Positions 1 to 8,199 of a DNA stretch of 64,000 bases are shown here, one piece after another. The translations under genes and the position numbers were made by a program. The stretch lies in contig NZ_JAMB01000003.1 of NCBI RefSeq assembly GCF_000521805.1, positions 62,001 to 126,000 of the forward strand. The letters run 5' to 3'. Each line of letters starts with the position of its first letter. Positions within the stretch are counted from its first letter, which is position 1. Origin of the DNA: Marinomonas ushuaiensis DSM 15871. Lineage in GTDB: Bacteria > Pseudomonadota > Gammaproteobacteria > Pseudomonadales > Marinomonadaceae. Below the pieces are notes generated by a model. That model made no database searches and had not been told where the DNA came from. It was given only the letters and a program-made list of their open reading frames with translations.

Positions 1-969
1 TCGAACTCAGAACAAAACTCAGCAGAGCGCCCAGCGGTTCGTTACGTCACCATTGACGAGAACAATTTGGGGCAACGCATAGATAATTTCTTGGTTACCT
101 TCTTAAAAGGAGTACCTAAAGGAAAGATTTATAACTTGCTTAGAAAAGGTGAAATACGGGTTAATAAAAAACGTACTAAGCCAGACTACCGTCTTCAAAT
201 CGAAGACGTAGTTCGTATTGCGCCTATTGTTATTGCACCGGAATCAGAAAAACCCACTTTATCTGATCGATTAAAAAACGAGATAGAGTCTCGTATCGTA
301 TATGAAGACAAGGGTCTAATTGTTATAAATAAACCTTCTGGATTGGCTGTCCACGGTGGTAGCGGCCTAAGCTTTGGGCTTGTTGAAGTGGTTCGACAAA
401 TGCGCCCTTTAGAAAAATTCATTGAACTTGTGCATCGCTTAGACAGAGATACTTCCGGTCTGATTATGGTTGCCAAGAAGCGAGCGGTATTAAAAGAATT
501 GCATACGGCATTACGAGAAAAAGAAGGTGTCCAAAAAACGTATCTGGCGTTGGTTTATGGTAGTTGGCCAAAACGTAAACTTCAGGTTAACGCACCACTA
601 TTGAAGAATGAGTTGAAGTCGGGTGAACGAGTTGTAAAAGTTCACACCGATGGAAAGGAAAGCTTAACGAGATTTAAATTAGTTAGACAATTTGAAGGTT
701 ACAGTCTGGTTGAGTGTGAGCCAGTAACAGGTCGAACTCATCAAATCCGTGTTCACACTTTACACGCAGGCTATCCAATTGTGGGCGATGAAAAATATTC
801 ACCTATTGAGTCGTTGAAAGAAACGAAAGCGTTAGGCTTTAAGCGTTTGTGCTTACATGCCACACGTTTGGACATCATGCTTAATGGTGAACGTATGTTA
901 TTTGAAGCGCCAATAGAGAAAGAATGGCAAACGTTAATGAATGAAAAATTAATTTCAGCATTTCCTTAA
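1..969 (+). CDS. rluC: 23S rRNA pseudouridine synthase RluC (5' end outside window)
   Basis: Makes pseudouridines in the peptidyl-transferase region of 23S rRNA in the E. coli homologue. Visible are an N-terminal S4 RNA-binding domain (GQRIDNFLVTFLKGVPKG) and an RluA-type catalytic domain with HRLDRDTSG, which holds the nucleophilic Asp, and the GRTHQIRVH block. The reading frame is open from base 1 with no start codon, and the residues before GQRID align with the usual RluC lead-in, so the true start lies upstream and the TTG at 67 is an internal codon. The C-terminal end at 969 is complete. Family-level identification is firm; RluC rather than RluD rests on the KGVPK and AVHGGSGLSFG segments. 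Confidence 0.93.
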   Translation, partial: SNSEQNSAERPAVRYVTIDENNLGQRIDNFLVTFLKGVPKGKIYNLLRKGEIRVNKKRTKPDYRLQIEDVVRIAPIVIAPESEKPTLSDRLKNEIESRIVYEDKGLIVINKPSGLAVHGGSGLSFGLVEVVRQMRPLEKFIELVHRLDRDTSGLIMVAKKRAVLKELHTALREKEGVQKTYLALVYGSWPKRKLQVNAPLLKNELKSGERVVKVHTDGKESLTRFKLVRQFEGYSLVECEPVTGRTHQIRVHTLHAGYPIVGDEKYSPIESLKETKALGFKRLCLHATRLDIMLNGERMLFEAPIEKEWQTLMNEKLISAFP

Positions 970-1074
970 TGAAATCATTAGATTGTCGAATATAGGCAAC
1001 AATATAGAGACGCTTAGGAATAATCGTTATAATGCGTTTTCGCATAATCGTGCATCTATTAATAAGAAGAGATA

Positions 1075-1983
1075 ATGAGTAAAAGTCAAACAGTCATTAA
1101 AGATCTATCAACGATTAAAGATTTTATTCGATGGACATTTAGCCGCTTCCAAAAAGCAGATTTGTTTTATGGTCACGGTACTGACAATGCTTGGGATGAG
1201 GCTGTCCAGCTTGTGATGGGAGCACTAAAACTACCATTAGACTTTGACCGTGACATGCTCGATTGTGCGCTTACTTATGATGAGAAAAAACACATATTAA
1301 AGCTTGTTCAAACTCGTATTACAAAGCGAGAACCTCTTCCTTATTTACTAGGTGAAGCTTGGTTTATGGGCTTGCCGTTCAAAGTCACCAAAGACACCTT
1401 AATTCCTCGTTCGCCTATTATGGCTTTGTTAGAAAGCGAATTTGTGCCTTGGCTTAAAAACTATCCTCTTAATATTCTTGATATGTGTACGGGGTCTGGT
1501 TGTTTAGGCATTGCAGCTGCGTTAGTTTTTGAAGACGCTCAGGTTGATATCACTGATATTAGTGAAAAAGCACTATTGGTGGCAAACGAAAACATTCTGC
1601 GACATCAAGTTGAAGACAGAGTCGAAGCTATTCATTCCGATATGTTTAAAGCCTTAGTTGGTAAGCAATATGATTTGATTATTTGCAATCCACCTTATGT
1701 AGACGCAGAAGATTTCGAAAGCGCCCCTGCAGAATTTCATAATGAACCAGAGCTGGCTCTTACATCAGGTGAAGATGGGCTTACATTTACTCATGATTTT
1801 TTGGCTCAAGCCGCGCATTATCTGAGAGATGACGGTATATTAGTATACGAAGTAGGGAACACAGAAAACGCACTACAGGCTGCCTACCCAAATATTTCCT
1901 TTATGTGGGTGGAGTTAGAGCAAGGTGGTAATGGCGTTTTCATCCTAACAAAAGAACAACTTAGCGAACTACTACTTAGCTAA
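1075..1983 (+). CDS. prmB: Protein-(glutamine-N5) methyltransferase, ribosomal protein uL3-specific (PrmB)
   Basis: Methylates a glutamine of ribosomal protein uL3 using S-adenosylmethionine. At 302 residues it has the usual length. The helical N-terminal domain is followed by a SAM-binding motif I (LDMCTGSGCLGIA) and the NPPY catalytic motif (DLIICNPPYVDAEDF) typical of the HemK/PrmB amide methyltransferases. The start at 1075 follows an AAGAGATA ribosome-binding stretch. It sits just upstream of aroC, the standard prmB-aroC neighbourhood of gammaproteobacteria, which favours PrmB over the release-factor enzyme PrmC. Confidence 0.94.
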   Translation: MSKSQTVIKDLSTIKDFIRWTFSRFQKADLFYGHGTDNAWDEAVQLVMGALKLPLDFDRDMLDCALTYDEKKHILKLVQTRITKREPLPYLLGEAWFMGLPFKVTKDTLIPRSPIMALLESEFVPWLKNYPLNILDMCTGSGCLGIAAALVFEDAQVDITDISEKALLVANENILRHQVEDRVEAIHSDMFKALVGKQYDLIICNPPYVDAEDFESAPAEFHNEPELALTSGEDGLTFTHDFLAQAAHYLRDDGILVYEVGNTENALQAAYPNISFMWVELEQGGNGVFILTKEQLSELLLS

Positions 1984-2007
1984 CTACAACAAGAGCAAAA
2001 ATAACTT

Positions 2008-3105
2008 ATGTCTGGCAATACATTTGGAACACTTTTTAAAGTCACCACATTCGGTGAAAGTCACGGTATTGCATTAGGTGCAATTGTTGATGGTTGCCCA
2101 CCGGGAATCGAGATTTGTGAAGCGGATTTACAGCATGATTTAAACCTACGCAAACCCGGCACATCAAAACACACAACACAGCGTCGTGAAGCTGACGAAG
2201 TTAAGATTCTTTCAGGTGTGTTTGAAGGCAAAACAACCGGCACTCCAATAGGATTGCAGATCGAAAACACCGATCAACGCTCAAAAGACTATGGCAATAT
2301 TGCAGACACATTTCGTCCAGCTCATGCCGATTACACTTACGATCAAAAATATGGTTTCCGTGATTATCGCGGTGGCGGTCGTTCATCTGCTCGTGAAACT
2401 GCAATGCGAGTTGCAGCGGGTGCGATTGCTAAAAAATACCTAAAGCAGCAATTTGGAATTGAAATTCAAGGTTTCTTATCTCAGCTTGGCCCAATTAAGC
2501 TTGAAGTAAAAGATCTTAGCCAAGTGTATGAGAATAGTTTTTTTAGCCCTGATCCAGACGCGATTCCTGAGCTTGAAGCCTACATGACAGCATTGCGTCG
2601 TGAAGGTGATTCTGTTGGCGCGAAGATTACCGTTATCGCAAAAAACCTCATGCCTGGATTAGGTGCCCCTGTTTTTGATCGTTTAGACGCTGATATTGCG
2701 AAAGCGATTATGAGTATAAACGCGGTGAAAGGCGTTGAAATCGGTGATGGCTTTGACGTTGTTGAGCAAAAAGGCAGCGAACATAGAGATGAGATGACAC
2801 CGGAAGGTTTTTTAACTAACCATGCAGGTGGTGTTTTAGGTGGCATTTCATCAGGACAAGATATTATTGTTCATATGGCTCTAAAACCAACCTCAAGTAT
2901 TACGATTCCAGGCAAAAGTATCGATCGTTCTGGTAACGCCATTGATGTCATCACCAAAGGTCGCCATGATCCTTGTGTTGGTATCCGCGCAACGCCAATC
3001 GCAGAAGCTATGTTGGCATTGACGATAATGGATCATTTACTAAGACATCGCGCACAGAACTCTGATGTAGTATGTGCTACGCCGATTATCAAAGGGCAAG
3101 CATAA
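2008..3105 (+). CDS. aroC: Chorismate synthase
   Basis: Last step of the shikimate pathway: FMN-dependent trans-1,4 elimination of phosphate from 5-enolpyruvylshikimate 3-phosphate to give chorismate. The 365-residue protein is full length and shows the family signatures GESHG near residue 16, the [12 protein letters not shown] block near residues 120-133, and the C-terminal [18 protein letters not shown] segment. It lies 24 bp downstream of prmB and is probably co-transcribed with it. A strong stem-loop terminator follows at 3164-3197. Confidence 0.97.
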   Translation: MSGNTFGTLFKVTTFGESHGIALGAIVDGCPPGIEICEADLQHDLNLRKPGTSKHTTQRREADEVKILSGVFEGKTTGTPIGLQIENTDQRSKDYGNIADTFRPAHADYTYDQKYGFRDYRGGGRSSARETAMRVAAGAIAKKYLKQQFGIEIQGFLSQLGPIKLEVKDLSQVYENSFFSPDPDAIPELEAYMTALRREGDSVGAKITVIAKNLMPGLGAPVFDRLDADIAKAIMSINAVKGVEIGDGFDVVEQKGSEHRDEMTPEGFLTNHAGGVLGGISSGQDIIVHMALKPTSSITIPGKSIDRSGNAIDVITKGRHDPCVGIRATPIAEAMLALTIMDHLLRHRAQNSDVVCATPIIKGQA

Positions 3106-3163
3106 CTAAAGAAATTGAATTGCTATTTAGCAATTCAATTGGAATGTTAGATCAACCAAGAGA

Positions 3164-3197
3164 GCCGCTATTTATTTGTATATAGCGGCCTTTTTAT
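3164..3197 (+). terminator. Rho-independent terminator after aroC
   Basis: GCCGCTAT at 3164-3171 pairs with ATAGCGGC at 3182-3189 and is followed by CTTTTTATTT. A second, AT-rich hairpin (GAATTGC / GCAATTC) lies just before it at about 3118-3138. Confidence 0.85.
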
Positions 3198-3258
3198 TTC
3201 TGAAATAAAGTAAAAACTAACAAACTTCAAATCCATTCTCCAAAGGTAAGGAAAGATC

Positions 3259-3807
3259 ATGTCTAGCATTATTCGCATCATTGTAGGTTCAACTAATCCG
3301 GTGAAAGTGAACTCGGCAAAAAATGCTTTTTCCGCTGCTTTTCCAGACCATACCATTCGGTGTGAAGGCTTTTCAGCGTCATCTGGCGTTGCAGATCAAC
3401 CTATGACGGAGCATGAAACACGTTTGGGCGCACAAAATCGAGTTCGCTATTGCGCTCAACAATACACCAAAACAGCTGATTATTTGGTCGCAATGGAAGG
3501 TGGTGTTGATGAATTTGAGGAGGGCGCAGTGACCTTCGCTTATGTTGCTATCATTAATTGCAAAAATAATACATTAATGACAGGCCGTTCAGCGAACTTA
3601 CCTTTACCAAATAAAGTATTTAAACGATTAAAAAATGGCGAAGAACTTGGTCTTGTCATGGATGACTTATTTAATACCTCTAATATTCGACAAAAAGGCG
3701 GTGCAATTGGCCTACTCACCAATCATAACGCAACAAGAGAAAGCATCTACACGCAGGCTCTAATTCTAGCGCTTGCACCAGCTTTACACCCAGAGCATTA
3801 CTCATAA
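3259..3807 (+). CDS. yjjX: Inosine/xanthosine triphosphatase YjjX
   Basis: House-cleaning nucleotide phosphatase that hydrolyses non-canonical ITP and XTP. The 182-residue protein starts with the nucleotide-binding GSTNPVKVNSAKNAF motif, followed by the acidic AMEGGVDEF segment and a C-terminal KGGAIGLLTN block characteristic of the YjjX/DUF84 family. The start at 3259 has a GGAAAGATC leader. It is separated from aroC by a terminator, so it should have its own promoter. Annotation is by family; substrate preference is inferred. Confidence 0.9.
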   Translation: MSSIIRIIVGSTNPVKVNSAKNAFSAAFPDHTIRCEGFSASSGVADQPMTEHETRLGAQNRVRYCAQQYTKTADYLVAMEGGVDEFEEGAVTFAYVAIINCKNNTLMTGRSANLPLPNKVFKRLKNGEELGLVMDDLFNTSNIRQKGGAIGLLTNHNATRESIYTQALILALAPALHPEHYS

Positions 3808-3846
3808 CTTTATTACTCATAATTTTTGTAGATAGAAGCCAATAAA

Positions 3847-4539
3847 ATGAAATATCAATGGATCTTATTTGATGCGGACGAAACAATTTTTTATTTCGAC
3901 AATTTCGCCGGTCTTAAAAATATGTTCTCACGTTACGATGTGAGCTTTAGCCAAACTGATTTTGATGAGTACCAAAGCTTAAACAAGCCTTTATGGGTCG
4001 AATATCAAAACGGTCAGATTAATGCTGAACAACTTCAAAATCATCGATTCAAGCATTGGAGCGATAAGTTAAATATCAGCACAAGCGAATTAAATTCTCA
4101 ATTTTTAGACTCCATGGCTGAGATTTGTAAAACGTTACCAGGAGCAACTGAGTTAATAACGTATCTGCATGAAAACAACATTAAGATGGGTATCATCACA
4201 AATGGATTTGCTCAATTACAGCAAATCCGTTTAGAGCGTACAGGGCTTCAATCTTATTTTTTGCCTGTAGTCATATCTGAATTAGTTGGGGTCGCCAAAC
4301 CGAACCCTTTGATATTCCAACACGCATATGAACAAATGGGTGCACCAGATAAAGCTCAAGTTCTTATGGTTGGCGATACGTTAGAGTCTGACATTCTTGG
4401 TGGCAATAACTTTGGTTTTGATACTTGTTGGTTGAATCATCATGACAAAGATTATACAGCGGAAGTTCAGCCAACATTTCAAATTAGAAACTTACAGGAA
4501 TTATTAGATATTATTAAAAATAATGCCCCTCAAAAATAA
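3847..4539 (+). CDS. yjjG: HAD-family pyrimidine 5'-nucleotidase YjjG
   Basis: HAD phosphohydrolase of the YjjG type, which dephosphorylates pyrimidine nucleoside monophosphates including non-canonical ones. The 230-residue protein carries all four HAD motifs: FDADET at residues 8-13 (motif I), ITNG (motif II), the KPNP lysine (motif III) and GDTLESDILGG (motif IV). It follows yjjX by 40 bp, so two nucleotide-pool cleaning genes are adjacent and perhaps co-transcribed. Confidence 0.9.
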   Translation: MKYQWILFDADETIFYFDNFAGLKNMFSRYDVSFSQTDFDEYQSLNKPLWVEYQNGQINAEQLQNHRFKHWSDKLNISTSELNSQFLDSMAEICKTLPGATELITYLHENNIKMGIITNGFAQLQQIRLERTGLQSYFLPVVISELVGVAKPNPLIFQHAYEQMGAPDKAQVLMVGDTLESDILGGNNFGFDTCWLNHHDKDYTAEVQPTFQIRNLQELLDIIKNNAPQK

Positions 4540-4554
4540 GCTGGAACGATAAAA

Positions 4555-5499
4555 ATGAAACCAAGAAGACGCTACCATGCACCATCAATTTACTATTTCG
4601 ATGCTGTTTATCGTTTAGGGTCGATTCGTGAGGCTGCTCGCTCTCTTGATATTGCGTCTTCTGCAGTCAGTAGGCAGATTCAGAAGTTAGAATATGATTT
4701 AGGCGTACAATTATTTGAAAGGTTGCCAAAGGGGATAGTATTGACCGCTGCAGGTGAGAGCTTTGCACAGCATGTACGTCTTGTCTTACAGGACTCTGAA
4801 CGGGTTTATTCAGAGCTAGAAGCATTACAAGGCTTGCAGCGAGGCCATATTGAGATCCTTAGTGTCGAAGGGCCCACGGTTGAATTACTGCCAAACCTTT
4901 TAGAGGATTTTAAACAGCGTTACCCTAATGTTAGCATTGGCATTCGTATTGCTGGATCGAATTCTATTCCAAATGACATCATTGAAGGGAAGGCTGATAT
5001 TGGAATCGTTTTTGATCTTGAAAGACATCCAGATTTATACCAAGTCAAAATGGGGACGTTTCATTTTGGTGCTGTTGTAACCCCAGACCATCCACTCGCC
5101 AGTAAAGCACAGGTAACTTATGAGGATTGCTTACCGTTTCCTCTTATATTGAGTAAATCTGATTTATCCATGTATCAAAAGCTGGCATCACTAAAGGGCA
5201 AACTGCCTACTTCTTGCTCTATTATTGAGTCAAGCTCTGTCGCTTTGTCCCGCAATCTTGCACTGAAAGGCATGGGCATTGCGTTTCAAACTAAGATAGG
5301 CATTGAATCGGATATTGAACAATGTCGGTTGGTTCACATCCCTATTATTAATCGTGTTCAATTGATTTCTGAGCTTGGACTTTATGTTCGAGCTAAACGC
5401 ACGCTGCCTGTTGCTGTGGATTTTTTGGTAAGAGAGATGGCCAATGAAATTGAAAGGCTATCCCTTAAACATAATGATGCTAATTTGGCATCAGTGTGA
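4555..5499 (+). CDS. LysR-family transcriptional regulator
   Basis: A 314-residue LysR regulator. The N-terminal winged helix-turn-helix (residues about 9-68, with SIREAARSLDIASSAVSRQIQKLE as recognition region) is followed by a periplasmic-binding-like effector domain. It begins 15 bp after yjjG and reads in the same direction as the oxygenase and hydrolase genes downstream, unlike the usual divergent LysR layout. It is the natural candidate to control those two genes. The inducer is unknown and cannot be read from the sequence. Confidence 0.9.
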   Translation: MKPRRRYHAPSIYYFDAVYRLGSIREAARSLDIASSAVSRQIQKLEYDLGVQLFERLPKGIVLTAAGESFAQHVRLVLQDSERVYSELEALQGLQRGHIEILSVEGPTVELLPNLLEDFKQRYPNVSIGIRIAGSNSIPNDIIEGKADIGIVFDLERHPDLYQVKMGTFHFGAVVTPDHPLASKAQVTYEDCLPFPLILSKSDLSMYQKLASLKGKLPTSCSIIESSSVALSRNLALKGMGIAFQTKIGIESDIEQCRLVHIPIINRVQLISELGLYVRAKRTLPVAVDFLVREMANEIERLSLKHNDANLASV

Positions 5500-5578
5500 T
5501 CTAAAATAATCTCTATTCGGCATCAATTCTACTTGCTATTGTGTTCTGATCTTATTAGTAAAACGAAAGGCACCAGTG

Positions 5579-6577
5579 ATGAAAGAGCAAGAAGTAAACA
5601 AAGAGAAGCATGAAAACGGCTTACCTATTATTAATATCGAAGGCTACGCAACAGCAACACCTGAGAAATTATTAAGTCTGGCAAAGGAAATAGGGCACGC
5701 TTGTCGAGATAAAGGTTTTTTCTATATTACGGGACATGGAATAGATGCCTCTCTTATAAAACAGTTAACGGAAGAGGCTAAATCTTTTTTTAATCTCAGT
5801 GATGCAGAAAAAATGCGACTTGATAAGAAGCACTCAACGGCCAATCGTGGTTACGAGCCTATTAGAAATCAAACCCTAGAAGCTGGCGCACCACCAGACT
5901 TTAAAGAGGGGCTTTATATAGGCATTGAGCACGGCGATGACCACCCAATGGTGAAAGCAGGACGCTTTAATTATGGTCAAAATCAATGGCCGAAAAACGC
6001 CCAATATTTTCAAAAAGCCGCCACCCAGTATATCCATGAGATGACCGAGTTAGCGAAAAGTTTGATGTCTCTTTTAGCCTTGTCGCTAGAATTACCAAAA
6101 GATTATTTTTCTGAATTTAATCATGATCCAACAACACTTTTACGCATGCTACATTATCCGCCACAACCTAAAAATCCATTACCGAATGAAAAGGGCTGTG
6201 GTGCTCATACTGATTTTGGCGGGCTTACTCTGTTGTTACAAGATGACAATGGAGGATTGCAAGTATGGGATAGAAAAAACGATGCTTGGATAGAGGCACA
6301 ACCGATTGAAGGCAGTTTTATTGTCAATCTGGGCGATATGATTTCTCGTTGGACCAATGATAAATACAATTCAACATTACACAGAGTGATCAACACAAGT
6401 GGTAAAGCACGATATTCAATGCCTTTTTTCTACAGTGGTAATCCTGATCATATTGTTTCCTGTTTACCAACTTGCTTAGAACCTAATAGCGCCCCTAAAT
6501 ATCCACCTATTAGTGTGGAGTCTCATATGCGTGATATGTATAAAAAAACTTACTCGGGGAATAATAATGAAAAATAA
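5579..6577 (+). CDS. 2-oxoglutarate/Fe(II)-dependent oxygenase, isopenicillin-N-synthase-like
   Basis: Non-haem iron oxygenase of the isopenicillin N synthase superfamily. It has the N-terminal DIOX_N domain (GFFYITGHGID) and a double-stranded beta-helix with the iron ligands HTD (GAHTDFGG) and a distal His (LHRVINTSGKARYSMPFF), whose Arg-x-Ser is the 2-oxoglutarate-binding signature. A GTG at 5576 directly precedes the ATG at 5579; I prefer the ATG, which follows AAAGG. The end overlaps the next gene by 11 bp, indicating translational coupling. Relatives include ethylene-forming enzymes, flavonol-type and bacterial catabolic oxygenases; the substrate is not identifiable here. Confidence 0.88.
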   Translation: MKEQEVNKEKHENGLPIINIEGYATATPEKLLSLAKEIGHACRDKGFFYITGHGIDASLIKQLTEEAKSFFNLSDAEKMRLDKKHSTANRGYEPIRNQTLEAGAPPDFKEGLYIGIEHGDDHPMVKAGRFNYGQNQWPKNAQYFQKAATQYIHEMTELAKSLMSLLALSLELPKDYFSEFNHDPTTLLRMLHYPPQPKNPLPNEKGCGAHTDFGGLTLLLQDDNGGLQVWDRKNDAWIEAQPIEGSFIVNLGDMISRWTNDKYNSTLHRVINTSGKARYSMPFFYSGNPDHIVSCLPTCLEPNSAPKYPPISVESHMRDMYKKTYSGNNNEK

Positions 6578-7328
6578 AACAACAATGCCTCATAAGAATT
6601 TAGTTTTTATACATGGCGCTTGGGTCAGTGGCTGGGGATGGTCAGCATTAAAGCCGTATTTTGATGGCGCTGAATATCACTGTTATTGGCTAAATTTACC
6701 AGGCAGCCAAAGCAAAGAAGAGTCCCTTGAATCTAGAGCATCATTAAATGATTACATTGCTCATGTGTACGATTTAATTGATGAATTAGACGAACCTGTG
6801 TGGCTTATTGCTCACTCAGGAGGCGGCTTAACAGCAACCGCCGTAGCTGAAGCAAGGCCAGATATGGTATCGGGCATTATATATGCTGCCGGAATGATGC
6901 TTCCATCAGGAATGTCATACGGTGAAATTAGCTCAAAAGTTGGACAGAGAGACAATATAGACATCAGTGGTATTTCAACTTACTTGAAAAAAACCAAGTA
7001 TGGTAGTTATGTTGACAGTCTTGATGGCATCAAGAAAATCTTTCTTCAAGATGTTTCTGATGAAATCATATCTGAAATAGCGCAAAAAATGGTGGTTCAG
7101 CCAGACGAATCTCGTTTAGTTTCCGTGACATTGACGAATGAACGAGCAGGTAAAATACCTAAGTTTTATATTGAAGCGTCAAATGACAATTCAATTTTAT
7201 TGACAGTACAAAAAGAAATGCAGTCATTAACAAAAGTAGATAAAACAGTGAGTTTAGATTGCGGACATTTTCCACAAGTGGTCATGCCAGAAGAATTATC
7301 AATAATTATCAAAGATTTCGTGCTCTAG
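6567..7328 (+). CDS. Alpha/beta hydrolase
   Basis: An approximately 253-residue alpha/beta-fold hydrolase of the EstC/salicylate-esterase-like type. The oxyanion HG motif is in VFIHGAWVSGWGW, the nucleophile elbow is AHSGGG with Ser as nucleophile, and the catalytic His is in DCGHFPQ near the C terminus. The ATG at 6567 is preferred because GGGGAATAATA precedes it and the preceding residues of the longer frame do not resemble the family. It overlaps the oxygenase gene by 11 bp, so the two enzymes probably act on the same compound. Substrate unknown. Confidence 0.88.
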   Translation: MKNKTTMPHKNLVFIHGAWVSGWGWSALKPYFDGAEYHCYWLNLPGSQSKEESLESRASLNDYIAHVYDLIDELDEPVWLIAHSGGGLTATAVAEARPDMVSGIIYAAGMMLPSGMSYGEISSKVGQRDNIDISGISTYLKKTKYGSYVDSLDGIKKIFLQDVSDEIISEIAQKMVVQPDESRLVSVTLTNERAGKIPKFYIEASNDNSILLTVQKEMQSLTKVDKTVSLDCGHFPQVVMPEELSIIIKDFVL

Positions 7329-7338
7329 GTGATAACCG

Positions 7339-7392
7339 ATACTTACTCACTAATTCCGATAAATGTTATTATCGGAATTAGTGAGTAAGTAT
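7339..7392. repeat. Perfect 24-bp inverted repeat with 6-base loop
   Basis: The arms at 7339-7362 and 7369-7392 are exact reverse complements around the loop ATGTTA. It starts 10 bp after the hydrolase stop codon. There is no T-tract on either side, so it is not a textbook terminator, although a stem this long could block transcription or protect an mRNA 3' end. It could also be the scar or whole body of a small palindromic repeat element. Confidence 0.8.
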
Positions 7393-7482
7393 GTATTACC
7401 TTGGTGTTATGACTTATTGCCTAGCTTTAGGCCTTAATTTAAAACTATCAGCATAGGTTTAAAGTTAAAGTACGACACATTG

Positions 7483-7826
7483 CTAAATTTGAATAACCAA
7501 CCACACACCATTTTTCTTAGGGCCTTGATACTCTATACGCCCTTCTTTCTTTAGCTTTGATACAGCTCGCTCTACAGTACTCACAGAGCGACTGATACGA
7601 CTAGCAACGTCGACAAGTGCTAAGTCTGGGAACTCTGTTAAGACGGCTAATATTTGATCTGTTGTTTTACCCGCGTTTTTCCTTCTGAATGAATCGCTTC
7701 CGTAAGCGATTCATTCATAGCAGATAGTAAAAATTCAATAAAAACACTGCTGTCAGATTTGGCATCTGCTTCTCGAAGTGAATGATAGTATTCTTCTTGT
7801 ATCTCTTTAAAGCCGAGAGTTTCCAC
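7483..7826 (-). pseudogene. Fic-family protein, C-terminal remnant with frameshift
   Basis: On the minus strand, one frame from 7826 reads IQEEYYHSLREAD...FIEFLLSAMNESL, the end of a Fic domain protein, but stops after KQQIKY. A second frame, continuing from about 7680 to the stop at 7483, reads KTTDQILAVLTEFPDLALVDVASRI...GVWLVIQI, the winged-helix tail usual in such proteins. A one-base shift near 7680 joins the two. The catalytic HPFxxGNGR part is missing altogether and a stop codon lies just upstream of 7826, so this is a decayed 3' fragment in the chromosome beside the island insertion point. Family assignment is by recall of the typical Fic C-terminal pattern. Confidence 0.65.
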
Positions 7827-7957
7827 TATCTACTCATCAGGCTACTTACTCAGAGAATTAGAGACCAAGTTAACAAACCTATTTTTAAGGCGAAACAAGA
7901 TCTTTATTAAAGAACATAGTGGAAGTTAATACTAGATTAGAAAGAAAACACAAAAAA

Positions 7958-7987
7958 GCCAGTTAGACGTTAATCTAACTGGCTTTT
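7958..7987 (-). terminator. Stem-loop terminator, inferred original terminator of tRNA-Ser
   Basis: GCCAGTTAGA (7958-7967) and TCTAACTGGC (7974-7983) form a 10-bp stem with a TTAACG loop, with a run of T on both strands. Read on the minus strand it lies about 40 bp after the left copy of the att repeat, where the tRNA-Ser transcript would have ended before the island inserted. The nearest stretch up to attL (7988-8027) holds no gene. Confidence 0.8.
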
Positions 7988-8027
7988 CGTAGTACAACTA
8001 AAATGATTATATCGCTTCAGTTCCACT

Positions 8028-8048
8028 GGAATAATGGCGGTGAGCAAG
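8028..8048. repeat. attL: left copy of the 21-bp att repeat
   Basis: Identical to 40060-40080, differing immediately outside on both sides. It carries ATGGCGGTGAGCAAG, the complement of the tRNA-Ser 3' end. On the island side the repeat continues into CCGCCAT, so ATGGCGG (8034-8040) and CCGCCAT (8050-8056) form a perfect 7-bp inverted repeat around TGAGCAAGT. That layout is expected of a tyrosine-recombinase core site, and this junction keeps the attP version. Confidence 0.88.
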
Positions 8049-8167
8049 TCCGCCATAATAGGTTCCATTAAAGTTCACTATGATATATTAATTCATTATA
8101 TATCAGTAACTTATAGAAATATCTTTTCCAATAGCGTCCAGCGAGATATACTAAAATCTAGCTTCTA

Positions 8168-8188
8168 TTGATGTACTGGTTGATGTAC
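8168..8188 (+). repeat. Left integrase arm-type sites
   Basis: Two direct copies of TTGATGTAC at 8168-8176 and 8180-8188, with a 12-bp period. The same pair at the same spacing occurs at the island's right end (40003-40022). They lie directly upstream of the integrase start, so bound integrase could also repress its own gene. Confidence 0.7.
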
Positions 8189-8199
8189 AAGGTGATTCG

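Noticed and set aside
7687..7716. 13-bp perfect inverted repeat around CCGT as a terminator
   Set aside because: It lies within the Fic remnant, encodes ordinary family-like residues and has no T-tract; probably coincidental.
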